DNA of 64,000 nucleotides from Rhipidocladum racemiflorum (Eukaryota; Streptophyta; Magnoliopsida; Poales; Poaceae), in NCBI GenBank assembly GCA_036346355.1, contig CM070576.1:12259558-12323557 (forward strand), written 5' to 3'. Under the pieces are notes generated by a model. The model had not been told where the DNA came from. It searched no databases and worked only from the letters and a program-made list of their open reading frames with translations. Numbering within the stretch: the stretch's first letter is position 1; every line of letters starts with the position of its first letter. Below are positions 34,156 to 45,952 of the stretch, one piece after another. The translations under genes and the position numbers were made by a program.

Positions 34156-34485
34156 TAGGAATCTATACTATTTTCGTCGGCCCAAACTATTTTTGTCGGC
34201 CAAAAATAGACCGACGTAAATAACAGTCGCCGGTCCAGACCGTTGAAAATAAGACCGTCGAAAATGCTTCCGGCCCCAATAGGTATTCCCACCAGGCTCT
34301 ACTCCACGCCGCGCCGCCCAATAGATAGAAATCCCATGAGTTTTTTCTCCACGCCGCACCGCCACCGCCGCCTGTCCCCGCGCCGAGCCATCCCCACACT
34401 ACCACTTCCCATTCTCGCACCGAGTTGTCCCAGCACCCCAGGCGTGCCGCCGCTGCCCATCCCCATGCTGAGCCATGCCCGCGCC
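34156..34485 (+). mobile_element. CACTA end plus GC-rich segment
   Basis: CACTATAGGAATC is followed by TTTTCGTCGGCC motifs to about 34262, the same family as 18455. Next comes a GC-rich segment (34300-34485) with open frames on both strands rich in Pro, Arg and Ala. It may be a captured host exon but matches nothing I recognise. The CACTA right end is not present; copia sequence takes over near 34490. Confidence 0.55.
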
Positions 34486-34900
34486 TGTCGGAGCATGTCC
34501 TAGAAATCACAATAAGATCAAGCAAACTAAACTTCACCGGCTTCGGACAGTTCTATACCGAACTATCGACAAAAGAGAGTATTTTGGACATTGAATAGTA
34601 TCACGAGAAAAACTCCCGATCGTAGGCAGAATCAAAGCAGAGACTAGATGTTTTCGCTGGCTGTGCTTTCACTAGCCTGATTGCACTTTATTTATAGCCT
34701 TCTGTACAACTATCAAACGGACTCGGTTTGTTACAATGTATTGTATTACTCTTCCTATTCGACATCATCTTGCAAAACAAACTACTGGAACCTGAACTAG
34801 GATTCAGAGTTCTACTCAGACTGAACAACTAGAAACCGAAACTAACTAAAAATTGAAACAAAGTAACTTGCAACAAGATTAATTCTAACAAATCACCTCT

Positions 34901-35894
34901 CTAATCTTGTTGTCCGGTGTCCACATCTAACATGCCCAGCTTTTGACGCATCTCCAGAAAATTCGTCCGGCTGAGCAGTTTCATTAGAATGTACGCCATT
35001 TGATTCACTGAATTTACATGAACCACTTCCACTAATCCTTTCTCGACACAGTCTCTTATATAGTGGTACTTTGTGTCAATGTGTTTACTTCTAGTATGGT
35101 ATACTGGATTTTTGCATAGTGCAATGGCTGACTTATTATCAACTTGTAACTTCACCTTTTCTGGCTCGGTTTTCTTCAAGTCTGCGATCAATCGGTTCAA
35201 CCAAATCCCTTGACATATTGCAGTGGCAGCTGCAATGTACTCAGCTTCACATGAGGAGAGAGCTACAATTTTTTGCTTTTGGAATGCCCCACGTTACAAG
35301 GCATGAACCAATGAAGAAGGTTGTTCCCATTGTACTCTTCCGATCATCAACATCGCCGGCCAAATCACTGTCACTAAAGCCAACTAGCTCGTCCCCTCAT
35401 TGATCATCTTTCATATAGAAACACACGTACCCAATTGTGCCTTTCACATATCTTAATATGTGTTTGACTTCTGCTAAATGTTGGGTGGTCAATGCTTCCA
35501 TATATCTGCTCGCTATGTCGACGGCATATGCTAGATCCGGCCTTGTATTCACCAAATATCGCAGACTTCCTACTATGCTCCGATATTCTGTGGCATCAAC
35601 AGATGGTTCTCCAGTTTTCTTGCTTAACTTAAAGCGATTCTCCATTGGAGTAGCGCAAGGATTGTAGTCTTGCATACCTGCAGTTTCAAGTATCTTAGCT
35701 GCATATCCAGCTTGGCATAAGAATATCCCTGCATTGAGTTTCTTCACTTCTATCTCGAGATAGTAACTTAGTTGACCGAGGTCACTCATCTTGAATACTT
35801 TCTTCATCTGAGTCTTGAATTTGGCTATCTCCTCAATACTGGAACCTGTAATGACCAAGTCATCAACATATACTCCTACTAACAATAATGATGC
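34901..35894 (-). pseudogene. Copia RT C-terminus and RNase H
   Basis: The minus-strand frame at 35885-35397 begins VGVYVDDLVITG, which contains the RT catalytic YVDD. It continues through LSYYLEIEV, NPCATPMENR and SLRYLVNTRPDLAYAV to the connection domain. After a frameshifted stretch (35396-35201), the frame at 35200-34901 carries DNKSAIALCKNP and SKHIDTKYHYIRD of RNase H. It ends LGMLDVDTGQQD just before the purine tract. The upstream half of RT lies beyond the inserted LTR. Confidence 0.9.
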
Positions 35895-35899
35895 CCTTT

Positions 35900-38026
35900 T
35901 GTGACACTATGGAATTTCGAGACATTATAAAATGTGAAATTAGAGAATAAACACTTTACGGTGTGGTGTTTTATCACGTTTTGGGCCGTTTCCGGGGGTT
36001 CGGGCCTTGGGAAACCTAGTTCGGGCCTTGGGGGGATTGGTTGGGTCGAAGGTGGAGTGGTTCTGGCCCAAGTGGAGGTGGAGGGAGGCAGCAAAACCCC
36101 TTGGGCGCCAGCCCTAGGGCACCCCCACTCCTCCCTCTAGCCGCCTCTCCCTCTCCCTCTCCCTCCCCCTCAAGCCGCCACCCTTGGGGCGCCTCCCCTC
36201 CATCTTCCCCTTGCGCCACCACCTCCACCTCCCCTCTCCACCTCCCTTGCTACTCTAGGGGAGCTCCCCACCGTGCCACTTCGTTGTCCCCTCCATCGGG
36301 AAGCCCCGCGACGAGGAGATCCGGCGGTTCCGGCGCGAGGAGGACGATCGGGGAGCTCGGGAGGAAGGATTTTGGCGTTCATCGTTCGTCGGGAAGAGGT
36401 ATGATTTGGGTGATCCTTGGGGTTGGTTTAGGTACTATTCTAGAGGTCGTTTTGATGCTTTTAGATCAAGTGGTGGTGCTGTGATTGAGTAGATTGGATG
36501 AAACTAGAGTTTGGCACGTTCTCTGCTTCGGGCAGATTGTGCAGTCGACCTAGGGTTTGAGTTTTCGTGACCTTAGATTCGGAATTTGGTCGGCTTCCTG
36601 TTGAGAAAGTTGTAGGTAACTTCAATATCTTTTAGTGGACATAAAGAACGTCCAATTCTACCCAGCCGTTTGAAAGTTATGCTCGATTTACCGAGCGTAT
36701 TCAAATCTCTGACGTAATTGGGACAGAACGTAGTGTTTTGTAGATTAAACCATTTTAGAGGCCGAATAAGCTTTTCCCAATACTTAGGAAAAGCTAGGAA
36801 ATTTCCTAAGATTCGCGATGATGTACTTGTTTACCTGATTTGGAGTACTTAAGCCCAAGTTATGGCATTCCAAAGGCTGCTGTTCCGTTGGGACAAAGTC
36901 CCTATTTTTCGTTTTCGGGAGTAGTTTGCGAAATCGGGGTAGATGGGCGATGGCGTACTGTTTTGTGGGCACGTTGTGATTGTGTGGCATCTATCTTCAG
37001 GTGGTGTGACCCCGGGAGTGCCCTCCTCATCCCGCCAATCCGTCGCCCGAGGTTAAGGCAAGTGTATTGGGATGGGTAACATGTGGTTTATTTGCTTGTC
37101 TTGACTAGATGCAATTGTTTCCATGCTATGCTATCTTGCCATGCTTAGTGTTTGCCATGATATGATAAAAAGGGTATGTTAAGATGCTATGCAATGGTTT
37201 ATGGTTAATGATTATGGCATATGTTGCATACATGGCATGAAACTTAGCCCGGTCGGTGAGAACATCATAACTATTCCGGTAAGGTCGGTGAGAAAGTTAT
37301 GACTAATCCGGAGTGCCATGGATGTAAGACCTACCTCGTGATTCCACCCACGCGGTGAGTGGAAGCGAGGAGTAGGCACCCTCCATCTACGAGATGGAAG
37401 GGGGACGTGGGTGCACGTCGACGGGTGTGCACTCGGCAATACCGGTATTTGCGTTGAGGAGACATGTGCATTGCATTGCATACATGATGATGATGATGAA
37501 ATGATCTCAATGAGGTTGAGACATGAATATGATGTTGCATATGAAGTATGACTTGATCATGATGTTAAGTTTGTTTTGTAGTGATGATAATATTGAATTG
37601 TTCTGTATGACCCATTGCAATATACTTGCTGAGTGATGAACTCATGCTTGTGTTTTATGTTGTTTTAGGTACAATGACACCGGCATGTGGGAAGGGGCAA
37701 TAGCTAGACATCTTCACGTAGTTCCAGTCACATTTACCAATTTGAGTCATGATCATAATAATAGTGCCATGAATCTTGGTGTATGGATTAAATTGTGTGG
37801 TCGTGTCCCTTATTTGCTTCGTTATAGTTTATGGAGTGGTTGGACATGATATTACTTGCCTATTATTGCTATTGTCTCAAATCATGTTATAACAAAGGAG
37901 ATGCTGCCGAAATTTTCGGTTTTAGCATTTGCTCCTTTGCTGTAATTTGTCTTTATTAGTGGTATTTAGGTGTTGTTTAGTCTATGTTTGGTAGCATTCG
38001 GGCATACTAGATGCCGGGATGTTACA
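35900..38026 (+). mobile_element. Family-B solo LTR in copia RT
   Basis: This LTR of 2127 bp runs from TGTGACACTATGG to GGGATGTTACA. It is flanked by CCTTT on both sides (35895-35899 and 38027-38031). It split the copia RT gene a few codons upstream of the YVDD box. The ORFs inside are Pro/Gly-rich shadows. The stem-loop CTTGCTGAGTGATGAACTCA lies near 37627. Confidence 0.9.
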
Positions 38027-38031
38027 CCTTT

Positions 38032-39070
38032 CTCCTCTTCTATACACGGCATGCTCAAATGCACTCCTCTCAAATCCTAGTGAAACCAGGGATTTATCAA
38101 GCATGGAGTTCCATGTCCTTGGTGCTTGATGAAGTCCATAGAGTGCCCTTTTAAGTTTCAAAGCTCTACCACTGCTTGTTTTGTCAACAAATCCTGGAGG
38201 TTGGGTTACATACACATCCTCGGTGATCTCTTCGTTTAAGAAGGCAGTCTTGACATCCATGTGGTGAATTTTCTAGCCTCCTTGAACAGCTAGAGCTATT
38301 AGAACTCTTACTATTTCCATTCTTGCCACAGGGGCAAATACCTCATCAAAATCAATCCCTTGCTGTTGAGAGTACCCCTTAGCAACTAATCTTGCCTTGT
38401 ATTTGATAATGTTACCTCCTTTTTCACCTTGAATACCCATCTCAGTCCTATAGGTTTTTGATAAGCAGGTAATGCCACCTTTTCCCAAGTCTCATTGTCA
38501 AGTATGGATTTCATCTCTTCTTCCATAGCTTGTCTCCAGTGATCTATTTTTAAGGCTTCTTCAACATAGTTTGGTTCTTCAGCAGCCATGAGGCACAAAC
38601 CTGAGTACTCCACTCAACTTCCTGTGTGGAGTCATAGAGATCTTGTAGTGTTCTCATCCTGAGAAGAGGTGTGCCATCCGATGAATTGCTCACCGGTGAT
38701 GAAGATTGAGACGTTGCACTTGCTACATCTTCATCTGTATCGGTTGTTCCTCTTGACATGGGTGAGTATTCAGATGACACGAGCACCCCTCAACTCTATA
38801 ATGTCCTAGCGACACTTGGTGTCGAAGGTTGGGAGTCATAGAGTTCTTCTGGTGGCGATGCTTGAGGGGAATTTGAGCCCACCAAAAATATGTCTTTGTA
38901 CTGTGGTGTGGCTCCTTCTCATGTTGTATTGCCTTCCCAATCCCAAGTTCTTTCTTCCTGGAACATCACGTCTCGAGTGATGTGCACTTTATCACCAATT
39001 GGATCATAAGCCCTATGTGAAATTATGTGCTGAACAATTGGCATAGAATTGAATTTGCAAATGTGTGTGC
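38032..39070 (-). pseudogene. Copia RT N-terminal half and linker
   Basis: Read on the minus strand, frames carry AYDPIGDKVHITRDVMF (the conserved segment after integrase) at about 39020-38960, then an acidic Ser-rich linker. Next come WRQAMEEEMKSILDNETWE, KARLVAKGYSQQQGIDFDE and DVKTAFLNEEITEDVYV, ending LYGLHQAPRTWNSML. These are RVT_2 motifs in order. Frameshifts and stops near 38786, 38490 and 38270 break the gene. It ends at the CCTTT duplication, where the family-B LTR inserted. Confidence 0.88.
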
Positions 39071-39099
39071 ATGTGGTTCTTTTAGCATCGGATTGAATT

Positions 39100-39620
39100 T
39101 CACGAAAAGCAGTAAGTTTTCACTCTTACGCTAGACCATTGCGCCGGACCAAATTTTAGTCTGCCATGAATGTGCTTTTGAGGCCCGATTTCACTTTGGC
39201 GCCGGACCTGTTTTTGTGTTTACGCCAAACCAAACTTTTGGTCCGCCGTGAACGTGAAATCTAGGGTTTTACGCTGAACCATTTTACATGTATGCCGAAC
39301 CAATTTTTCTTTGGTCCGCCATGAACGTGGTTTAAATGATTTTTGTGCCGGACTAAGTTTTTGAAAAAAAAGTAAGCTTCTATGTTACGCCAGACCATGC
39401 ACGCCGGATCAAATTCTTGGTCTGTCGTGAACGCATTTTTTAGCGTTGTTTTTGCATGTACGTCGGACCAAGAATTTGGTCCGTCGTGAACGTGTTTTTG
39501 AACAGGTTTTCTCTGAATTGAACTGATATTTTTGCATGTACGTCGGACAAAATATTTGGTCCGTCGTGAGATGCGCCGGACCGGTGTTTAGTCCGACGTG
39601 AATGGTTTTTTGCTCGAGGT
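39100..39620. repeat. Palindromic repeat cluster, CGGACCAA/TTGGTCCG
   Basis: About seven degenerate units of 60-80 bp are present. Each pairs a GCCGGACCAAA-like arm with a TTTGGTCCGCCGTGAACGTG arm, for example near 39472-39490. Spacing and inverted arms resemble CACTA subterminal arrays, but no CACTA/TAGTG end is visible. It lies at the junction between two copia elements. Confidence 0.5.
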
Positions 39621-39739
39621 TGATTTTTGTGATTTTGAAAATTATTTGGTGATTGATATGTGGTTATGAAATTTGTTTAAATTTCATAATGGATGTTTTG
39701 AACTTATGCAATGCTCATGTGAGTATTTGCATGGACTAA

Positions 39740-40804
39740 TGTTGAGTCAAGTCGCGGACTTGTGCTCGGAGAATTTTGTGTTTGTTCATGTGTAGGTATT
39801 GCTTAAAGGCGAACGTGGTCGATGACGGGACCGGAACTAGGTTCATGGAGTAAATGAGGTTTGTGACTAGGTTCAAGGAGGAACTGAGGTCTTGGTGGTC
39901 AAGGATGTCATGCGGGACGTTCGGGCTAAGAGAATGGTGCACATGAAGAATGGTTAGTAACGTGAGTATGGAATAGTTGACATACGCGTGCAAGAGTTGT
40001 TAGTCACGTGAGTATGGCTGGGTTGCCATACGCATGCAAGAGCTGTATTTGGCCAGGTTGGGCCAATTGGAGTTGTGTTGAATACATACTCCTTCTAGGA
40101 TTAGGAGTAGGAATTGTATTCAGGACTCTATGTGTTTGCTCTGTATAAATAGGGGGAGGCGCCTCCTGTTTATGAAATCCAGACATTGAGAGCTTAGAGC
40201 TTTGTTTTAGGGTTTATACTCTTATGACGGGAGTACTTTAGACAAAAGAAATAAAGATCAATTCTTCCAGATCCTTGCGTGCTACAGTAACCACGTTGCT
40301 ACAATATTTCCTGTTTTGGTTCTTATTTGCATGCTTGTTCTAATTCTTGATTGGTTTTTGTTCCTTGAGTTTCATCTTGAATTGATTCATCAAAAACCTT
40401 TATTGGGTATTGATTTAGGGTTCCTCAAAGTTTATTTGATTAATCTTTTGTTATTCTTGTTTAAACTTGAAGTTTTGGTTAGATTAATTCTCGTCATCTT
40501 CTGTCATAGCAAGCTTGAGAGATTCAGAACTTTTGATCCGTAAGTCCGATCGAGTTTATTCTTTCTAGGTTTGATTCTTATTGAAATCTAGTTTCTTGTG
40601 TCCAAATTTCAGATCTATCCAACGGTTGTATCTCTAGGAATTCGTGTTTTACATAATGTTTTTCAATCTATTTTTGTCGAATACGAGGCAGTTATTTGGT
40701 TCGTTTTGGGGTGAATTTGTAATAGATCAAAAATTTGGTTTTAGCTTCCACACAATCATTCACCCCCCTCTGATTTCTATATTCATATACTTCGATCCTA
40801 TATG
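39740..40804 (+). repeat. Probable copia 5' LTR and leader
   Basis: Starting perhaps at TGTTGAGTCAAG (39740), this region holds a TATA box TATAAATA at 40144-40151 and ends beside a primer site. The phrase TTCACCCCCCTCTG before the primer site is usual in plant copia elements. I could not fix the LTR boundaries because the second LTR is not in the window. Confidence 0.5.
40144..40151 (+). promoter_or_regulatory. Copia LTR TATA box
   Basis: TATAAATA followed by a G-rich stretch, in the presumed U3 region of the plus-strand copia element. Confidence 0.5.
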
Positions 40805-40816
40805 TGGTATCAGAGC
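40805..40816 (+). other. Primer-binding site, initiator Met tRNA
   Basis: TGGTATCAGAGC lies 36 bp upstream of the copia gag reading frame. Confidence 0.85.
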
Positions 40817-40851
40817 AAGGTTTTTCTAATCTACCTTAACCAGTGATTAGA

Positions 40852-41282
40852 TCAATAGATCGTTATTCGACAAAACCATGTGTGTTCGATGGTGTTGATT
40901 TTCAGTTTTGGAAGGCCAAGATGGAGGCGTTTATCAAGGTGCAGGGCTTCGCAATTTGGGAGAAGGTCTATAAGCCATACTAAGTCCCTGCAAACAACAA
41001 CGTCAACAACGCCAATCACGCATATGTTGAAGCAAACAGCAAGGCACGCAACTTGATCATCCAAGGCTTGGGACACAACGACTTTGACCGTGTGATCCAT
41101 CTCAAATCTGCATATGAGTTATGGAAATCTCTTTGTGATTACCATGAAGATTCTAACACTATCAAAGAGGTTCGTCAAGATCTTTACAAAAAAGAATACA
41201 TGCGATTTGAGATGAAGTCTGGTGAGTCGCTAGATGATTTCTTTGCACGCTTTAATGAAATCATAAGCAATTGCGTGCTATT
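40852..41282 (+). pseudogene. Copia gag, 3' end cut by insertion
   Basis: The frame reads CVFDGVDFQFWKAKMEAFI, then LIIQGLGHNDFDRV, SAYELWKSL, KEYMRFEMKSGESLDDFFARFNEII, all characteristic of UBN2-type copia Gag. An in-frame TAA at 40981 interrupts it. The frame is lost at 41283, where a minus-strand B element inserted. No start codon is visible before residue 1, so the true start may be degraded. Confidence 0.88.
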
Positions 41283-42865
41283 TGTAACACCCCGGCATTT
41301 AATATGCCCGAATGGTACCAAACATAAGCTAAACAACATCTAAATGCCACATTTAAACATAAATTCCAGCAAAGGGATATATGCTAAAAACCGATATTTC
41401 GGCAGCATCTCCTTTGTTTTTCCATGAATTAACACAATATCGAAATCATGGCAAGATATATCATAGCACATGACATCTAGAACATCAACATAAATGGACA
41501 TATCATCGAATTACGCCATTAATACCACGCTCAACCACTTCATAATTTATAACGAAGCAAATAAGGAATCACAAGCATGCTAAATTAAACCATACATTAA
41601 GTTTAAGGCACAACTCTTAATACCATGTCTCCAAGTGTGTATTTATGGATTATGATGGTGGAGCTACGTGTAGAAGTGTAGCTAAACCCCTTTTCCCGCA
41701 TGCCGATCTCAAGTACCTAAAAAACAACATAAAACACAAGCGTGAGTTCGAAAACTCAGCAAGCATATTGCAATGGACAACAAGATCATTTACAAGACAA
41801 TAATACCTCACGTCACATATAACATCTCATACTTGAACACATAACAACATCCTCATCATTTAATATGTATTGTAATGCAATGCAATGCAATGCTATGCTC
41901 ATATCTCCTTGGAAACTCATACCGGTATGGTTGAGTACACACCCGTCGGTGTGCACCCTCTCCCCCCTTCCATCCCGAAGATGGAGGGTGCCTACTCCTC
42001 GCTTCCAAACACCACGTGGATGGAATCACGATGTAGGACTTACTCAATGGCTTTCCGGATTAGTCATAACTTTCTCACCGACCTTCCCGGACTAGTTATG
42101 ACTTTCTCACCGCCCGAGCCATGTAACATGCCATGTATGCATTTATGCCAACATCATATTTAACTCACATATTAACACATGGCATCATAACATATTAAAC
42201 ATGCTCATCATATCATTGGCAATTGTAACACCCCAAAATTTTACTTTTCTTAAATTCATGTGTGATTTGGCACTTTGGTGAATTTTTGGAATTTTCTGGA
42301 ATTTATTTGGATTTATTTGGAATTTATTTGAATTTATTCCATTTTGAAATAATTAAAGAATTTAATTTTGCAAATAAAATTTTGTTGGAAATATTTTATT
42401 TGAGTCCCAAATACCCTAAAATATTTTCCAGAATTTTTCGAATTTTTCTCGAGTCATTTGCTATTTTTAATGAATTAAATGAATTATCGGGAATTATTTT
42501 AAATATTAAATCATTGAAATCCAAACCGAGTCGATTCTTGTTCATCCGATCGAAAGCCCGAAATCGACTCGAAGTTCGAGTCCGACCCGAAGCCACGCGG
42601 ACTCGACCGAACCCACTTCGGCCGAAAGCCTTAATCAGCGTGGACCGTTGGATCTTGATCCAACGGCCACGATTGAGCCACGCCACCGAGCCGAGCCCGA
42701 CCGAGCCGCCCGCTCGAGTCCGACCGGACCCAAACTCGCGCACCGTTGGATCGAGATCCAACGGTGTCGCGTGCGCCACGCCACCCTCTCCGTGCGCCGC
42801 CACGGACTCGCCCGAATCGGCGTGTCGACCTCGGTCTCCGTGCGTTTCACTGACGCCGAGGTCGC

Positions 42866-42872
42866 TATTTAA
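42866..42872 (+). promoter_or_regulatory. Candidate LTR TATA box
   Basis: TATTTAA in the context GAGGTCGCTATTTAATGCG is kept in all plus-strand A LTRs (also near 11258 and 52034). It follows the palindrome cluster, so it is the best candidate promoter, which would put U3 at about 640 bp and leave a very long transcribed LTR part. Confidence 0.45.
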
Positions 42873-43511
42873 TGCGCCGCCACCACGGCCGTGACCTAGA
42901 CTTCAGCGCGCACCGTGAGACCTGAACAACGTCGCCGGAGCCGCCGCCCGTTCGGCCGCATCGCTCGCCGGAGTTGCCGTAACGCTCGCCAGCGGTTTTA
43001 TTGCGTTCGCCGTCCGTCGTCCTCTGCCGCCGTTGACCCCAGATCCGGACTCACCGCGACGACGCGCCGAAGGATCTCTCACTTCGCCGGAAGCGCGCCC
43101 GAAACGCCGTCGGCAAGGTCGTCCTCCGCGCCGGTGAGCAGCGCCGCGCAAGCCATCGGCCGGACGCGAGCTCTCTCGGCCGTCCGATCAAGATCCAACG
43201 CCGAGATCACGCCACGCCATCGCACGGTGAGATCCTGTTCCAAATCCTAGATCCAATCTCCGCTTCGGATCTAGATCCAACGGTCCGAAATCAATCGTTA
43301 ACCCAAACGCGTCAACACCGGATTTAATCGCGCCGTTGATTTTCAAATCAACGGCCGAGATTGAGCCACGCGTTAGGAAGTTGGACCGACGCGGTCGCGC
43401 CAGATGTGGCGGACGCCGACACGCCGCGTGTCGGCGGCTCGGCCAAACCACACCATGACGCCACGCCGACGTCATGGCGGTTCGCATGTCGGCGGTTGTT
43501 CGGTAGAGTCT

Positions 43512-43692
43512 TGACGTCAGCAATGACGTCACGGTGGGTCCCACATGTCAGCACCGTGGGCTGAGTCCCCGCTGACGTCAGCGATGACGTCACCTGAGTG
43601 GGCCCACATGTCAGCGACACGTAGAGTCGTGGACCGAGTCCACGGTGGACCCAAGCCGAGCGTGGACCGAGTCTATGGACCGGTTGACGTCA
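43512..43692 (+). promoter_or_regulatory. Cluster of five TGACGTCA sites
   Basis: Perfect TGACGTCA palindromes lie at 43512, 43524, 43573, 43585 and 43685, with a near match at 43468 and a CCACGTGTCC G-box at about 43712. TGACGTCA is the recognition sequence of plant TGA/bZIP factors. The first four come in pairs 12 bp apart. If the TATA box is at 42866 they lie downstream of transcription start. Confidence 0.5.
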
Positions 43693-45739
43693 GCCAACCA
43701 ATCAGAGGCTGCCACGTGTCCTTGCTGACGCAATAATTAATTTCCGAAAAAGAAAATGATTTATTAATTCGAAATATTGATTCAAATTTAGATTCAAACT
43801 TCAAACGCTTATAACTTTTGCGTTTCAACTCCGAATTGAGTGATTCAAATTTCTAAATTTGTATAAAATTGAGATCTACCTAAATATGAATTTTATTTAA
43901 TTTTTGGACTAAAGTTTTTCTCTGTAATATTATTTAATTTATTATTTAAACTTTAATAAATCATAACTTTATGCGTTTAACTCCAAATTTGTGATTCCAG
44001 TTTCTAAAAATCCAGAAAATTATGTTCTCTCTGTTTATGGGTTTTATTTGGAGTTTTGGGATGTTTTTGCCTATTGTTTATTTGTGTATTGCTATTTGCA
44101 CGCTTTACGAGTAGACGTTGAAGTGCCGGAAGGATTCGAAGGAGAAGTGTTGACTCAGGATCCAACTCAAGACCAAGAGCAAGTGCTTTTTGAAGGCAAG
44201 TTGTGCTTTGACCATGTTGATCCTATTTCGAAATCTATTTTGATTTAAACTATTGCATGCTAGTTCAATTAGAAACATACTTTGCTTATACATGGGGATT
44301 AGATAAATACCAATTTGCTATATGACACCTTGATTACTTAAGTATGTGCCATGACCCTTTGTCACCCTAGTTGTGGATTACTAGTTGGACATTATTAAAT
44401 CGCCAACATGGGTTTAGATCGTTGTAGTATACTGCTTAGACCTGCTACGTGCTCATGACATGATTTTGGATAATCAAATGTTAATATTGACTTAATGATA
44501 TATTGAACCTGTTTTGGAAAAGTATCATGTGATGTTGATGGCACGTGGTGCATGGTAATCAACTGGGGTTTGATAAACAGTTTTCGGCCGGGGCATGTGG
44601 CAAGAGTAATCAGGTGGGCCAGTTGTGGCATTGGGAATGTTGATTTGGTTCTTCGGGTAGTCTTGCCCTGGTCACTCTAAGGACTTAACCTTGCAAGCCT
44701 TTGAACTGGGTCATACTTGCAACCACATGGCTGGAATGGGACGGCCCTAGTTGACTAAGTCGCTAAGGACTCACTTGTGGAGCCTCAGGGTGTCAATTAC
44801 ACCGTTTGTGTGATTGTGCGGGGAGCGTATCGTGGCTGTGGCCGATACCCATCTAACGGTGTGTTGGTCCCATACTTCGCCTTGGCTAAGGGAAGGGATG
44901 GTGTAGAGCACGAACCTGAGAGGACCACCTGTGTTGTTTGAGGCTTCCAAAGGCTTTGTTACTGAACTCGCCTTTGTGGTGTTTGACTGAATCTTGTGGG
45001 TAAAGTGCATAACCTCTGCAGAGTTTAGAATCTATTTAAATAGCCGAGTCCACGGTACTGGACAATGCTCGGGAATTACAGTCAAGGGTTAGATTTTCTG
45101 AAAATAACTTCGGTTTGAAAGGTTGGAATGGTTTAATAATGGAGATGATGGAGATATGGTTTAGGATGGGGGAAAAATGTTTATTAAACTTATTGAAAAG
45201 TTATTTATGCTTTACTTGTTTCTACTGCTTTCGAATCTATTTATGTTACTTGTCAAATCTTTGTTTTATCGCAAATATTCCTTAAGCTATTCCTTTGTAC
45301 CAAGCCATGCATATAGTATATTAGCCTGCATTCTCGTGCATGACTTGTCGAGTACCAAGTACTCACCCTTGCCTCAACACAATATCGCTTGAAGAGGAGG
45401 TTACACCGGCTTTGGAGGAGGAACTCCAAGAAGATCCGTCTACTTAGGGATGCGAGCCCGATCGGTTGCCTGTGGTATACGGGATGGCGCCACGAGTTAT
45501 CTTATTTTCATTGCTATTATTTTTCACTGAATAAACTTTCGCCTTGCGAGGCATACATTTTGTAACTTGGCCATAAGGTCGAGTAACCAGTTTGGTTATT
45601 TAAATAAAGTACTTTATTGGTATCGTTTGGTATGATTGTGATATTTACCGATGTTAAGACTGTGTGCACTAGCGCGTTCCTGGACTAGTGCTGAAAACAC
45701 AGAGGGTCCGGATTTGCAAATTCGGGGTCCCGACAGAGG

Positions 45740-45752
45740 TGGTATCAGAGCC
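45740..45752 (+). other. Primer-binding site, initiator Met tRNA
   Basis: TGGTATCAGAGCC lies 4 bp inside the 5' LTR end. Confidence 0.92.
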
Positions 45753-45952
45753 ATACTTGACTGTAGGCTCAACCCTAGCTAGAATGGTCGTAGTGAGGAT
45801 AAAACCTATTTTCTAAAGCTAAAAATTTTTCAAGATAAGAAATGACATCTCGACTTATCCCCTTCTCTCTTTCTTGTCTCTTGCTGAAATTTTCCCTTAC
45901 CTTGTCACAATTTAAAAATTCCGAGTTCTTACGTAAAGCACTCTTGTGACAG

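Larger units (their letters stand above)
34496..39070 (-). mobile_element. Ty1/copia element, minus strand, 5' truncated
   Basis: The 3' LTR of about 400 bp spans approximately 34496-34890. It begins TGTTAGAATTAATC on the minus strand and has a TATAAATA at 34696-34689. A purine tract AGAGAGGTGA follows it in the interior. Pol runs from about 39070 to 34901 on the minus strand and is interrupted by a solo B LTR (35900-38026). Gag, protease and integrase are absent. The outer LTR boundary (34486 or 34496) is uncertain. Confidence 0.8.
42224..45735 (+). repeat. Family-A 5' LTR
   Basis: TGTAACACCCC...GGTCCCGACA, 3512 bp. The 5' part is AT-rich to about 42520, then GC-rich with palindromes at 42645 and 42743. 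A TATA-like TATTTAA sits at 42866-42872. A TGACGTCA cluster follows at 43512-43692, then an AT-rich segment with the 86-codon ORF (43991-44248). The stem-loop near 45349 is changed to GTCGAGTACC by one of the CHG-type differences. Confidence 0.93.
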
